Below are positions 1-10,834 of a DNA stretch of 64,000 nt, in pieces. A model generated the notes under the pieces. The model was not told where the DNA came from, searched no databases, and saw nothing but the letters and a program-made list of their open reading frames with translations. A program made the position numbers and the translations under genes. How positions within the stretch are numbered: position 1 is the first letter of the stretch; every line of letters starts with the position of its first letter. Location: positions 172,913,703 through 172,977,702 of the forward strand of contig NC_057800.1 in assembly GCF_018294505.1 (NCBI RefSeq), read 5' to 3'. This DNA comes from Triticum aestivum (lineage: Eukaryota; Streptophyta; Magnoliopsida; Poales; Poaceae).

Positions 1-216
1 TACCATTACCTTTTACTACCGTTACCACTGCTATCATATTACTTTGCTACTAAACACTTTGCTGCAGATATTAAGTTTCCAGGTGTGGTTGAATTGACAC
101 CTCATCTGCTAATACTTGAGAATATTCTTTAGCTCCCCTTGTGTCGAATCAATAAATTTGGGTTGAATACTCTACCCTCGAAAACTGTTGTGATCCCCTA
201 TACTTGTGGGTTATCA
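1..216 (+). mobile_element. 3' end of a Gypsy-type LTR
   Basis: The stretch ends in ...GTGGGTTATCA at 216 and directly afterwards the reading frame of a CACTA ORF resumes at 218, so 216/217 is an insertion junction. The tail resembles the 3' LTR end of high-copy Triticeae Gypsy elements (recognised from memory of the family, not searched). Only the terminal 216 bases are in the window; the rest of the element lies to the left. The matching target duplication cannot be checked. Confidence 0.6.
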
Positions 217-217
217 G

Positions 218-2160
218 GCACCGGCTCCGACACCGGGCATGGTCGGCGGTGCTTCATCTTTGGCTGAGGTCGATGCCCTCACAGTATTTGTCACACCGCC
301 CCCTTCAATAAATGTATAATCTCCCGTTTTCATTGCCATTCGGATGTCTCACGTCGCAGACTTTTCTTTGCAAGCCGACGAAACCCCGTGCACCATATTG
401 TACACCATCAGTGACCAGAAGGTGGACGTGGGGAAGGCGACAATAATGGAGTCGAAGGAACTATTGTTCCACAGCCGGCCGATCCCCCCGGACGTCTTCA
501 AGGTTTCCATGGCCAGTGTTAAACCGGGCCACGAGAATTTGGCTCATGTGGTACTAGTGGGGGATGAAGACGAGACCCCACGGCGGCTTGGTGATTGTTG
601 CAATGGGTGGGTCCTGTTGTGGCCAAAGAGTCTGCTTCTTCTGGAGGCAGCTAAGAGCACACCCATGAGCACACAGTTAGGTATGAACATCAACACCTCA
701 CCTACCCAATTAGCGTCGGCTGCCATGTTGGGTGATAGCGGAGGGGGTGAGGAAGAGGCTCCATTAGTCGGCGGTGACGTCGCCATAGATGAGGATGATG
801 ATGACGATGACACTCAACAATATGTCAATACTAGCGCCTACTTAGGGTTTGAGCGTCATGAGTCGGTGCCTGAATTGCTGCCTCTGGAGTCTGGACGTAT
901 TATGGAGAACCTTCCGGTAGTAAAGAAGTCTAGGAAGAGACTGAGGAAAGGCAAAAAATTGCTTCTATGATCCAGCCGCCTCAGCAGCCTTGGGTTCAAG
1001 ACCGTATATATATCCCCGGTGCGGCAAAATGGCATATCCCCGGTCAACCAATCCTACCTAAAGCAGCACTAGGGTCCAGATTCGGCGATTTAAGGAGACT
1101 TCATGACGATGTGCTGCGGATAGAGAAAGGCCTCATCGCCTCAAAAAATCCAGGATACCCACTCTACGTGCTTAACATTCCACGGCAATTGTCGTATGTC
1201 GACACATTCCCAGCGGAGAAGTTCTTCCTTTGATTCGATTACATCTTTGACATGTTTCACTTGAAGAAGCTGGATTTTACATTTGTCTGCCTTTATACCT
1301 TGCACATGAACTACCTCATCGGGGTTGAGCGGATACCTCATATCTGTGCCGCTGACCCGTACTTCATGCATGAGGGCTTCTTGGGAGTCTGTGTAGAGCA
1401 CCGTGAATACGCGAGGGAATACATTGCCAATTTCATGATTGCCAATAAGGACAAGGAGGCGATTCTTGTGCCTTATCATCCCCTGTAAGTCATCCACGCG
1501 GATATCCTTCCTTTGATTTCAATCATTCATTTGCACGGTGGAGGTTAATTAATTTGAGGTGTACTTATTTTGCGCAGCGGCGGGCGTGCCGTCCTCGTCA
1601 TCCTCTACCCCCGATACTCCCACGCTCTTTACTTGGACTCGTCGAAGAACATTAACAAAAAGGATTACACCCAAATCAAGTCTGTTCTCGATAGTGCTAT
1701 GTTTTACTATGGCGCACGGGGTGGAGAGGTCAAGGATAAGAAGAAAAGGGACGGCAGGCCCGCCTTTGGCCATAAGACCGACTTCTGTTGCATCCAGCAA
1801 CTGAGTGATTCTCTTAATGATGGATTCTATGTCCTACACCACATGCTGGAGTACAGACGGGATCACCAGAACTTTCGCATGTCGCCTAGATCCGGCGATG
1901 CCCATATTCTGCAATGGGCAAAGAACTTAGGAGATATCAAGGATCATCGACTTCGAGCTGAATTCTATCACATCCAGCATGAACTTTCCCAAATAATCAT
2001 GAAGGAGGTCGTCGGAAAAGCAGGGATGTTATACGAAGAAGGAAAAATGTCACGGGAAGACATCCGAACATGCGTAGCCGCTCAGCGTCTTGACCTGAAG
2101 CCTTTCACTAAGCTCAGGGACTATTTCCCTGACTTGGATGGATGGCACAACATGGAGTGA
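218..2160 (+). pseudogene. CACTA transposon ORF with Ulp1-like C48 protease domain, decayed
   Basis: The conceptual product starts with an acidic, repetitive N-terminal part (including a run of Asp around 790-810) and ends in a region resembling the Ulp1/SENP cysteine-protease fold. Visible there are YLDSSKN (Asp motif, about 1622-1645) and DFCCIQQ (Gln/Cys region, about 1781). The exon joined at 1484/1578 reads PYHPLGGRAVLVILYPRYS. Where Ulp1 proteases have His-Trp or His-Tyr before the hydrophobic strand, this copy has Arg-Ala, so the catalytic His looks lost. An intron of 93 bases, 1485-1577, has GTAAGT and GCGCAG ends and restores the frame. Breaks: stop TAA at 317-319, a frameshift in the A-run 953-958, and stop TGA at 1231-1233. 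The last exon ends at 2160. Function in transposition is unproven in the family; this copy is dead. Confidence 0.75.
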
Positions 2161-2889
2161 TTGTCGATATATGACAATGTGTCTGTTTAGTCCATACTAT
2201 CTGCATGACGAAACTTTGAGTTATGCACGACGAAACTTTATTTTTGATGTAATTAAACTGTCCTCCTCGACTAGCGAAGATCACTCTAGTTAGGGCATTT
2301 TGGGTACGATGAACTTTGTTATTTATTCTTATGATATGTTGCTTCTATTTTTGCCAAGTCTGTCTCTTTCTGTTGCTTAACTATATATGTTGCATATCAT
2401 CGACTCATGTGACGATGCAGGTGTATAGATCATCGATGGCGAAGAAGTGATATGCCAGGAGTATATGACGAGTGGTCGGAATGTCAAGCCCAGGTGTATC
2501 GGTTTCCGGTTTCCGAGCGACAACCAGTAGTTAGTTTAGGTTCACGCTAATGCGAGAGAGGGATACGAACTCATGTACTGCGTAGTTCCGCTCTCAGTCA
2601 AAGTGATAGCTCTTTTTGCGTATAGCATTGTTTAGATGGATGACAATGTAGTTGCAAGTAATCGAGACTTGTATCACTATTTTCAAGATGATAACGAGAG
2701 ACCACTTTGTGTTGGATGATGATTATGACGATGACATGATTTGATGAGACTATTTGTATGTATATGCTATGATTACATTTGTATGTGTATGATATGCTAA
2801 AGATTATTGTATAAAGCCTATTCAAATACAAAACAAATATACAGAAAAAAACAAAAACTAATAAAACTAGCAGTAGCGCTCCCATACGA
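2161..2889. other. CACTA 3' non-coding sequence
   Basis: This AT-rich stretch follows the protease-like ORF and precedes the sub-terminal repeats. I see no exon-like reading frame of plausible composition. It is best regarded as the 3' untranslated and internal part of the CACTA element. Confidence 0.6.
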
Positions 2890-3094
2890 GTAGCGCTTCC
2901 TGCTAAAAAGCGTTGCAGATATTAGTAGCAACGCTCTGCACTAAAGCGCGCTACTGCTAGCCATGTATAGCAGTAGTGTGGGACAACAGGCACTACTGCT
3001 ACATGTTAGCTGTAGCGCCTTATTAGTAGCGCGTCGTCCCGCGCTACTGATAGGCAAAATACTTGCGCTACTGCTAGGGTTTTCCCTAGTAGTG
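2890..3094 (+). repeat. CACTA sub-terminal repeats and 3' terminal inverted repeat
   Basis: At least eight copies of GTAGCGC, AGCGCT or GCGCTACT-type words occur in both orientations, ending in CCCTAGTAGTG at 3094. In En/Spm-type elements such repeats bind the transposase. The last 30 bases also form a short inverted pair, CTAGGGTTTTCCCTAG. Confidence 0.8.
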
Positions 3095-3480
3095 TATGAA
3101 CCCTAGGCCATGTTTTCAAGCATTGCAATACCGTTTTCGCTCACTTTTACTACTAGTTACCTTGTTGTTTTTATATTTTCAGATTACAAAAACCTATATC
3201 TATTATCCATATTATGCTTGTATCACCATCTCTTTGCCGAACTAGTGCACCTATACAATTTACCATTGTATTGGGTGTGTTGGGGACACAAGAGACTCTT
3301 TGTTATTTGATTACAGGGTTGTTTGAGAGAGACCATCTTCATCCTACACCTCCCACAGATTGATAAACCTTAGGTCATCCACTTGAGGGAAATTTGCTAC
3401 TATCCTACAAAACTCTGCGCTTGGAGGCCCAACACGAATCTATAAGAAGAAGGTTGCGTAGTAGACATCAAGCTCTTTTC

Positions 3481-3498
3481 TGGCGCCGTTGCCGAGGA
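3481..3498 (+). other. Primer-binding site complementary to tRNA-Asp
   Basis: TGGCGCCGTTGCCGAGGA matches the 18-base complement of the plant tRNA-Asp 3' end (TGGCGCCGTTGCCGGGGA) with one mismatch. This is the usual priming site of several Triticeae Gypsy families and fixes the element's orientation as plus. Confidence 0.85.
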
Positions 3499-3696
3499 GG
3501 TTAGTGATTGAAGGTATATCTTTAGATCTTGCAATTGAATCTTTTAGTTTCTTGTTTTATCACTAGTTTAGTCTATAAAAGAAGACTGCAAAAAATGGAA
3601 TTGAGGTTGCCACATATGCTTCATCTTTTTTAATGTCTTTCATGAAAATGATGGAAAGGAAATTGTGCTCAAGTGTTAGAAGAAGAAGGTCATAAA

Positions 3697-4253
3697 ATGT
3701 TTGGCATAAAATCTTTGAATGATGAGCATGATTGCAATGTTGTTAGTATGAATTCTTTGAATATCCATGATGCTAATGATATGCAAAGCCATAAGCTTGG
3801 GGATGTTATGTTTGATGAAGATGATATTTTCCCCCAAGTTTTGATGAGAAAATTTATTATGATGATAGCATGCCTCCTATTTATGATGATTATGTTGATG
3901 AAAGTGGATTTGGAGAGGTCATGACTTTATTTAGTGATGAATCCACTATTTCGGAAGAGGTTCCAATTGGTTATGAGAACAAAGTTACTATCTATGATGA
4001 TTATTGTGATGACTTGTATGCTATAAAGAATAATGATAACCATGAAACTTGTCATCATGATTTTAATTTTCAGTTGGATTATGCCTCACAGGATAGTTAT
4101 TTTGTTGAGTTTGCTCCCACTACTATGAATGAGAAGAATTTTGCTTATATGGAGAGTAGTAAATATTCTATGCTTGTGCATCATGAAGATAATGCTTTAT
4201 GTGATAGCTATATTGTTGAATTCATTCATGATGCTACTGAAAATTATTATTAG
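3697..4253 (+). pseudogene. Conserved acidic ORF of the LARD-like element, frameshifted
   Basis: The reading frame opens at ATG 3697 (MFGIKSLNDEHDCN...). It is very rich in Asp, Glu, Asn, Tyr and Met and includes repeated YDDY-type motifs. A frameshift in the C-run 3831-3835 moves the frame; the second part runs to TAA at 4251-4253. There is no nucleic-acid-binding motif, membrane segment or catalytic motif that I recognise. I recall very similar reading frames in many Triticeae repeats, which suggests this was once a coding region, but its role is unknown. If translated it would be about 185 residues. Confidence 0.5.
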
Positions 4254-6760
4254 GGAGGAATATATGCTTGTAGGAGTTGCAATAATATCAAGTTTCCTCT
4301 CTATGTGTTGAAAATCTTGAAGTTATGCTTGTTTTGCCTTCCTATGCTAGTTAATTCTTGTTCCCATAAATTGTTTGCTCACAAAATCCCTATGCATAGG
4401 AAGTGGGTTATACTTAAATGTGCTAGTCATATGCTTCATGATGCTCCCATTATGTTTCAATTCGTAACTTTTATGTGAGCATCATTGAAATCATCATGCC
4501 TAGAAAGGCATTAAAGAAAAGCGCTTGTTGGGAGACAACCAATATTTACCCCTAATGTTTTTGTGTGTTTTCATGATTAGGCTACTGTATTAGTCATGTT
4601 TTATAGCTTTTGTTTCAATAAAGTGCCAAGTAAGACCTTTGGGATGGCTTACGGTGATAGTTGATTTGATCTTGCTGACGAACATAAACTTTTGCGCCTA
4701 GTAAAATAATTTTCATTTTTAATAGAAGCGTGATAAAATCCTGATTCTTTTTGAATAGGATCAATATACACATTTCCCAGCTTTTCCTAATTTTTTAGAA
4801 TTTTTGGAGTAGCAGAAGTATGGTTGTTGTTCAGAGCATTTAGACTGTTCTGTTTTGATAGATTCTGTTTTTAACGCCTAGTTTGCTTGTTTTAGTGTTT
4901 TCATAGCTTATATTAAGTAATATAAATGGTGGAAATGATAGAGTATAGTAGGCATTATGTGGAAACAATTATGAACCTTGTCTTGGCAGTACCAAAGTTA
5001 ATGATTTGTCTTTATCATACTAACCCATCTCACGAAGTTCCGTTAAGTTTTGTGTGATTGAAGTTTTCAAGTTTTTGGTGAGATATCAATATGAGGAGAA
5101 TAAGGAGTGGAAAGATACTAAGCTTGGGGATTCCCAAGGCACCCCAAGGCAATATTCAAGGAATATCCAAGCAACTAAGCTTGGGTATGCCCCGAGAGGC
5201 ATCCCCTCTTCCGTCTTCAACAATATTGGTAACCTTACTTGGCGCTATATTTTTATTCGTCACATGATATGAGTTTTGCTTGGAGCATCATTTTATTTTA
5301 TTTGTATTTGCTTGATTATATTTAGAGTAATGTTTTTCATCTTTTAGTTCAATAGAAGGTCAAGTGTAGCCTTTACCATGCTTATTTTGCAAGTCTATAT
5401 GATGCTGTTTAAAAACAGAAAGTTTGATGTTATGTTTTGAATATTGGTGAATAGTCAGAACATGATAAAATCTTGAAAGTTTTACACAATGAGTAAAAAC
5501 AAATTATATACAGTGTGGATTTTTTTTTCAGAATTTTTGATGTTATAGAAGTATGATTCCTCTTGCATTCTTTAGAGACTGTTCTGTTTAGACAAATTCT
5601 TGTTATGTTTGCATTGTTTGCATATGTTTGCTTGTTTAATGATTCTATTTGAGGGTAGGAGTGTTAAATATGCAGAGGCATTCAGTAGGAAATATGAAAT
5701 TATAATTTTTGTGATTTTCTAGAGTAGAGAATGATAAGGTTTTGCATGGATTTATACTAACTTATCTCACGAGTTATTGTTGAGTTTTGTGTGAATGAAG
5801 CTTTTAGATTTAGGAAAACCGCAATATGAAAGGAACTAAAGAGACACAAAAGCTCAAGCTTGGGGATGCCCAAGGCATCCCAAGTTAATATTTCAAGAAG
5901 TCTCAAGCATCTCAGCTTGGGATGCCCCGGTTGGCATCCCACCTTTCTTCTTCAACAATGATCGGTCAGTTTTGGTTGAGCCTAAGTTTTTGCTTCTTCA
6001 CATGATTTTTGCTATCCTTGCAATGTCATTTTATTTTTCTTTGCTTGTTGTTTGAATAAAATATTAAGATCTGAAATTTTTAAATGTGAGAGAGAGAGTC
6101 TTCACATAGCTACATAATTATTCAACTACTCATTGATCTTCACTTATATCTTTTTGGAGTAGTTTGTCATTTACTCTCGTGCTTCACTTATATCCTATGA
6201 GTAAATGGTTGAATGAATTGAATGTCATAAATCTGAAAGTATATATGTTTCATATGCTTATACCATAGGGAGTAATGACTTCACATATAAGAAGTAGAGG
6301 TGGTAAATTTATTGAAAGTTAGCAAACATAGCATTGGTCACTTGAACAATTCATGAAAGAATATTGAAGGAAGAGAGGTTTCACATATAAATATATTATC
6401 TTGGACATCTTCTATGATTGTGAGCCCCATTAATTATTTTCAAACTTGATCAAATTAGTTGAAGTTGGACAAGGAAGAAAACTTAATGAGTTATGTTTGG
6501 GTATATTTGTATAGAAGTTATATTGTTATGGATCCTCCAACATGTGGTGCTTGCTTTTTTAGAATCTTTTGTTGGCCAAAATTTCTGTACTAAGCGGGAA
6601 TACTGCTTGTGCATCCAAAATCCTTGAACCAAGTTTCTTCCATGAGTGTCGACCATATCTACCTATATGCGGTATTTACCTGCCATTACAAGTAAATTTG
6701 CATGTGTGAAACTCTAAACCTTCAAATAATAATCTGTTTTGTATGCCCGAATCGCTCATG
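4254..6760 (+). repeat. LARD internal non-coding region with two ~730-base degenerate direct repeats and hairpins
   Basis: Two units share the same order of landmarks: an AGACTGTTCTGTTT word (4846, 5577), a CTAACCCATCTCACGA-type word (5020, 5758), then a hairpin cluster (5123-5210 and 5859-5943). The hairpins pair CTTGGGGATGCC with GGCATCCCAAG (5859-5884) and GGGATGCC with GGCATCCC (about 5921-5942). There are no long plausible reading frames. Such conserved structures in an element without proteins could be packaging or dimerisation signals, which is inference. Confidence 0.55.
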
Positions 6761-7190
6761 CACTACTGCAGGATGCTGCTCACGCGACACTACGATCAGA
6801 GACCCTTCGACAAAACTGTGTGCGATGCAATAATCGCAAACGGTGGTATAAGAAAACATCAAAAAGGTGCAAAATGTTTGCGATCGAGGATACATCAAAC
6901 ACGGTTCATAATTTAATTGCGTGTGCGATGCAGGACATACAATTTAGTTCAATTAACTATTTATGATGATGAGGAACAAAAGAAACGGGCAGCCAGATGA
7001 AGGTGTGTGCGATATACAACATAGGTTCACTAGGATGAACTGTGTGTGATCAGGCAACACAATGGAAACGGTTCAACTGAACAAGATGTGTGTGATACGC
7101 GGCAAACAGGTCCGTAATCAGAAATGTGTGCGAAGACCAATAATAACATAAACGATTGCTGCTAATAAATTGTGTGATATGCTCTGTCTA
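6761..7190 (+). mobile_element. CACTA-like terminus with TGTGTGCGAT sub-terminal repeats
   Basis: A CACTACTGCAGGATGC terminus at 6761 is followed by seven variants of TGTGTGCGAT spread over 6816-7180 (about 6816, 6920, 7002, 7046, 7089, 7123, 7168). A short terminal CACTA word plus clustered short repeats is the signature of CACTA ends. I could not find the partner end (TGCAGTAGTG on the plus strand), so the extent is unknown. The element may run on to the right under the F-box-like fragment. Confidence 0.45.
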
Positions 7191-8069
7191 CAGAAGAATA
7201 ACATGTATAAGGATTTGATTCCATAAACAGATTTAACATCGAATTACATATGTGGCTAGTGCACACATGACCTTGGCACACACGAAAGTACGTTCCAAAA
7301 TGGCTATGAAACTCAAATAATGTATAAAAGGCAAAACGAACCGTGATTAATTTCATATTTTTAGGATGACGCTACTATATATAGTTGCATGTTGCCTCTA
7401 TAAAATAAATCAAGGTGGGAAGAGACATCGTATGTCGTTTCACACACATAGGTGACAAGGTCCCTCTCGGAACCATGAGCCTTTTTGAGAGAAGCTCCGG
7501 TTTGTAAGAAGATTGTACCAAAACTTGTCCCAAATTGGACTAATTTTTTACCACAACATGTTGGTGCTATGACATAACACCATGCCAAGTTTCATGATAT
7601 TGAGGCGAGTTTTGGATTTACAGTCATTTTAAAACTAGGTTTCTCAATGTTTACTGTCGAGTTGGCACCGCCCTGGATAGGCTTTCCTCGTGGGTCCCAA
7701 ATGATAAATCCAAATCTGTGACTACCATGTAACTTTTCTTATTAAGAATTACAACCCTTGGTGTGCAAGCTAAAAATAAGTTTGTGGGTGCTGGTGGGCA
7801 CTAAAAACTTGCGGTTCTGTAATGAACAAAGATCTCAAGGATCCCGCGAGAGTGATGTTCTTTGCCTATGTTGTGAATGCTTATAATATTTATGTCTTAA
7901 TTAAATAAATGGCAAGCCATGCATTGGCCCAGTATGAAAGAAAATATGGGTCAAAGCCGAGTTGGAAAGTGCAAGAATATCTAACTCCAGCTAACAAACA
8001 GTACAAAAGCAAGAGGATTAATTGCTCATCAGGTTTAGATAAAATGCAGATTGAACAGGACAATGACAT
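7191..8069. other. Non-coding stretch downstream of the F-box-like pseudogene
   Basis: I see no coding region here. It lies 3' of the minus-strand F-box-like pseudogene and may be its former 3' flank, or the interior of the CACTA-like element that begins at 6761. Confidence 0.4.
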
Positions 8070-9363
8070 CTAACTCAACCAAAATTTTTGGCAGTCACAA
8101 TCAAATGGATCGGTCATCTGATCCATAAAATCAAGATTAACGGCCAGAAATTCTACTGGTCCATGATGATAAGTTGTTGTAAATAGAAGCCGAGCACGGT
8201 CAGAAGCCGTTAGGTCCACATGAAACTTCTTTTTATGTTGTTCAACACTTGCAGTCGTAAGAAATTTCTTGTTGAAAAACTTAATCCTCACGGACAATAG
8301 TGCCCTCGCATTCAACATGAAGAATATGACAAAGCTAGTGTTTGCATTGTTGGATGCATATCCTTCCAGTGTTACTGTCTTCAAATGAATGTCGTGAGAT
8401 CTGAGAAAATCCTGGTGCTTCTTGAAACATCGATTGGTTATACCTTTTTCTCCATGTGTTTGTGCCTAAATAGAGATGAAGATTGAAAACAGTTAATGTC
8501 TAAAAAAGATTATGTTGAAAGAGTGATAGTTGAACGATTAATTATAGTACATTATATATGGGCTTTCAATGTGCGTGAAATCATCACCTTCATATACAAA
8601 TTCTCCAGACATGGAAAGCATTACAGCAAGGCAATAATGATGTTGAGATCAAAACACCACGTAGTGATATATAAGGTCTTGACAGAATCCACCACCACTG
8701 ATAGGATGGATAAGCGCTTCATTGAGCATAGAACATAATATTAGCATTGAAAGTGTACTCCAAGATGATACTTAAGTTATGCGCACAAATGAAAAATGCA
8801 AATTACAAAAGTGTACATGAATAATATACAGTACCTCAATAGGTGTGGAGGCAAACACCATCGCAAACCATTCAAATGGATCACTAATTGCACCCAAGGT
8901 CTCTAGTTTAGGCACAGAGACCACAATTATTCGTGAAGGTTTATAACAACAATTAAGGAGCATCCTTTGAAGTGAAGGGGTGTCTTTGATGATGAGCTCC
9001 TGTCCTTCAAAATGAATTCCAATGCTTACAAGGTGAGCCTACTTTATTTTGAGACAAGGGATATGGATTCCTATTCCAAAAACAAGCACCAAACGCTGCA
9101 GTGCAGGGCAGCTAGAGTGGATGATGCTGTGAAGTGAGGCTACCGACAGATCAACCAACACAAGCGCAAGTTTTTTCAGCACTGACAGTCGAAGCATTTG
9201 TACTAGATAGTCTGCTAGATGGCACCGATTCAAGGTGATAGTGTGGAGAGAGGAGGAAAACCATGAGATGGGCATCAGTGGTGAGGGCACAGATGCAACT
9301 CTTGGTGGTAACCTATCGCTGTAATGGTAGAACTCAAGCTGCCGGAGTTTATCGAATTGACAG
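8070..9363 (-). pseudogene. F-box/LRR protein with FBD domain, 3' part only
   Basis: Read on the minus strand, exons encode a leucine-rich-repeat region (9363-9039: SSLHTITLNRCHLADYL, then CPALQRLVLVFGIGI). A second block follows (about 8990-8830: LLNCCYKPSRIIVV, VPKLETLGAISDPFEW), then an exon near 8735-8570 (DSVKTLYITTWCFDLNI). The final exon is about 8466-8073, with the FBD-type ending (LKTVTLEGYASNN, ARALLSVRIKFFNKKFL, FDCDCQKFWLS, stop at 8070-8072). In grasses such genes encode substrate adaptors of SCF ubiquitin ligases. Here the F-box and N-terminal half are missing because the CACTA terminus at 9364 interrupts the LRR. In-frame stops occur after CLKIK (about 9039) and in the exon near 8630. 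Family assignment rests on recognised motifs, not on a search. Confidence 0.7.
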
Positions 9364-9739
9364 CACTACAAAAAATACACTTCCGTGATGATACGTGTTT
9401 GTCACAGTAGGTCGCATTTTCTGTCATGCATGTACATTCATGACGATTTTATGATGGAATCAAGATAGTCATACCTGTGCTGTCGTAGAAGTGTTCCATG
9501 ACATTACCAAAATTATTATCACGGAAGTGTCCACTTCCATGAAGATAAATCCCACGTCACAGAAGTGCTTTCGTCAAGGGTGACCGACACGTGGCATCCA
9601 CCATAATGGAACGCCGTTAAGCTATCGGGTCAGGTTTTGGATCCGATAACCCGTTAACAGCCCCGACCAATGGGGATTTTCCACGTGTAAAATCATCATT
9701 AGCTGGAGGAAACACGTGTCGGCTCATCGTTGGGACAGA

Positions 9740-10690
9740 TGTCATCCACTCATTGGAAAGAAGGCGCCTATGATACATTGACACGTGGCATGGCCCAACA
9801 GAGGCCCATTCCTATGAAAAGGCCGGCCCGTTTGACTTGGTCAAAAGGTGGCGGGCCGGCCCATGTAAAGCCTGTTAACGGCCTGTTCGCATATAGCCCA
9901 TTTACAGCCCGCTAACCCAAGGCCCATTACGCCCTATCCGAATTAGGCCCAGTAGCGTCATCTGGGCCACCCAATATGATTCCAGCCCGTTTTCATTTCT
10001 GGCCCATGTATGGCCCATGACATATTTCGACCCATATGAGGCCCTATGTAACTCTTGGCCTATTAATGGCCCGTGGTGAAACTGGCCCGTAATGAACAGT
10101 GTATCACTTTACACCCATTAACGGCCCATGGTGAAACTGACCTGTAATGAACAGTGTATCACTTTATACCCATTAACGGCCCGTTATTCCGTTGGGCCGT
10201 TTCCAGCCCATGTTATCTTTCGAGCTTCTTAGAGCCCATTTATTCTTGGGCTCATTTCCAGCATTCGTTTACTTACGGCCCGTTACTGTCATTTTTTGCT
10301 TGTGGGCCAAATTCAGCCCGTGGTTACAGTCGGCCCGTTTGTGGTCTGTTAATACGTCTGGCCGTTTTCATAGCGTCATCAAATACGGCCTATTAATGAT
10401 GGCCCGTTATGGTCGGCCCATGAACAGAGGATTCCAACTCTAGCCCATTTACGGCCATAATGCGGCCTGTTATTGCCCATGTTTGGCCAATCGATCATAC
10501 TGCCCGTATAAGGCCCATTGATGATATGACCCATAGAAGGCCCATTGTTTCTATGGCCCGTAGAAGGCCCATTGTTTCTACGGCCCGTAGAAGGCCCACT
10601 GTTTCTACGACCTGTAGAAGGCCCACTGTTTCTATGGCCCGTAGGAGGCCCAGTGTCACTACAGTGAATATTAGCCCATGGTTATTGTGG
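9740..10690. repeat. GGCCCA/GGCCCG repeat array
   Basis: Dozens of GGCCCAT, GGCCCGT, AGCCCAT and TGGGCC words occur at 15-40-base spacing across almost 1 kb, usually linked by TTAATG, TTTACG or TTACA. The array has no plausible coding content. GGCCCA is also the core of plant site II promoter elements. In a CACTA context these are more likely sub-terminal transposase-binding repeats. Confidence 0.7.
10527..10661. repeat. Five tandem copies of a 27-base unit
   Basis: Five head-to-tail copies of a 27-base unit containing GGCCCGTAGAAGGCCCA and TTGTTTCTA, with one to six changes per copy. Because 27 is a multiple of three, reading frames stay open on both strands here. These apparent ORFs are a consequence of the repeat. 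Confidence 0.85.
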
Positions 10691-10834
10691 CCTAGTTTTA
10701 AAAAATAGGTTATTGCAGCCACTAGCAAACCGCGGAAAAGGAACTGCAATGACTACAAGCAAACAAATAAACAAGACAACAAGGAAATAAATAAGCAAGC
10801 AACTTACGCTAGGCTATCACGGCTATCACACATA

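Larger units (their letters stand above)
217..3094 (+). mobile_element. CACTA (En/Spm) DNA transposon, 3' portion
   Basis: The right end is a CACTA terminus: read on the minus strand it begins CACTACTAGGGAAAACCCTA at 3094. The last 200 bases carry repeated GCGCTACT/AGTAGCGC words, the sub-terminal repeats typical of CACTA elements. Inside is a decayed ORF of the Ulp1-like protease type common in grass CACTA elements. The left part is interrupted at 217 by an LTR insertion and continues off-window. On its right the element sits inside the LTR of the element at 3095-6760. Confidence 0.8.
3095..6760 (+). mobile_element. LARD-like non-autonomous LTR retroelement (truncated)
   Basis: 3095-3470 is the 3' part of an LTR, ending ...GTAGACATCA. 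Ten bases later a primer-binding site for tRNA-Asp begins (3481). The internal region has one conserved acidic ORF (3697-4253) and then about 2.5 kb of AT-rich non-coding DNA with two degenerate copies of a ~730-base unit. No gag zinc knuckle, protease, reverse transcriptase or integrase is visible. This matches the pattern of large retrotransposon derivatives that depend on enzymes from other elements. The right end stops near 6760 where another terminus begins, so no 3' LTR is present. I cannot name the family. Confidence 0.65.

Noticed and set aside
2598..2885. 95-codon minus-strand ORF with hydrophobic start
   Set aside because: AT-rich 3' region of a CACTA element; Ile/Val/Tyr-rich composition is expected from base content and no homology is recognised.
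10527..10661. CRISPR-like array
   Set aside because: Units are head-to-tail without unique spacers, in a plant transposon.
10460..10749. Overlapping ORFs on both strands with repeated Arg/Pro or Gly/Leu blocks
   Set aside because: They are produced by a 27-base tandem repeat, which keeps frames open on both strands.
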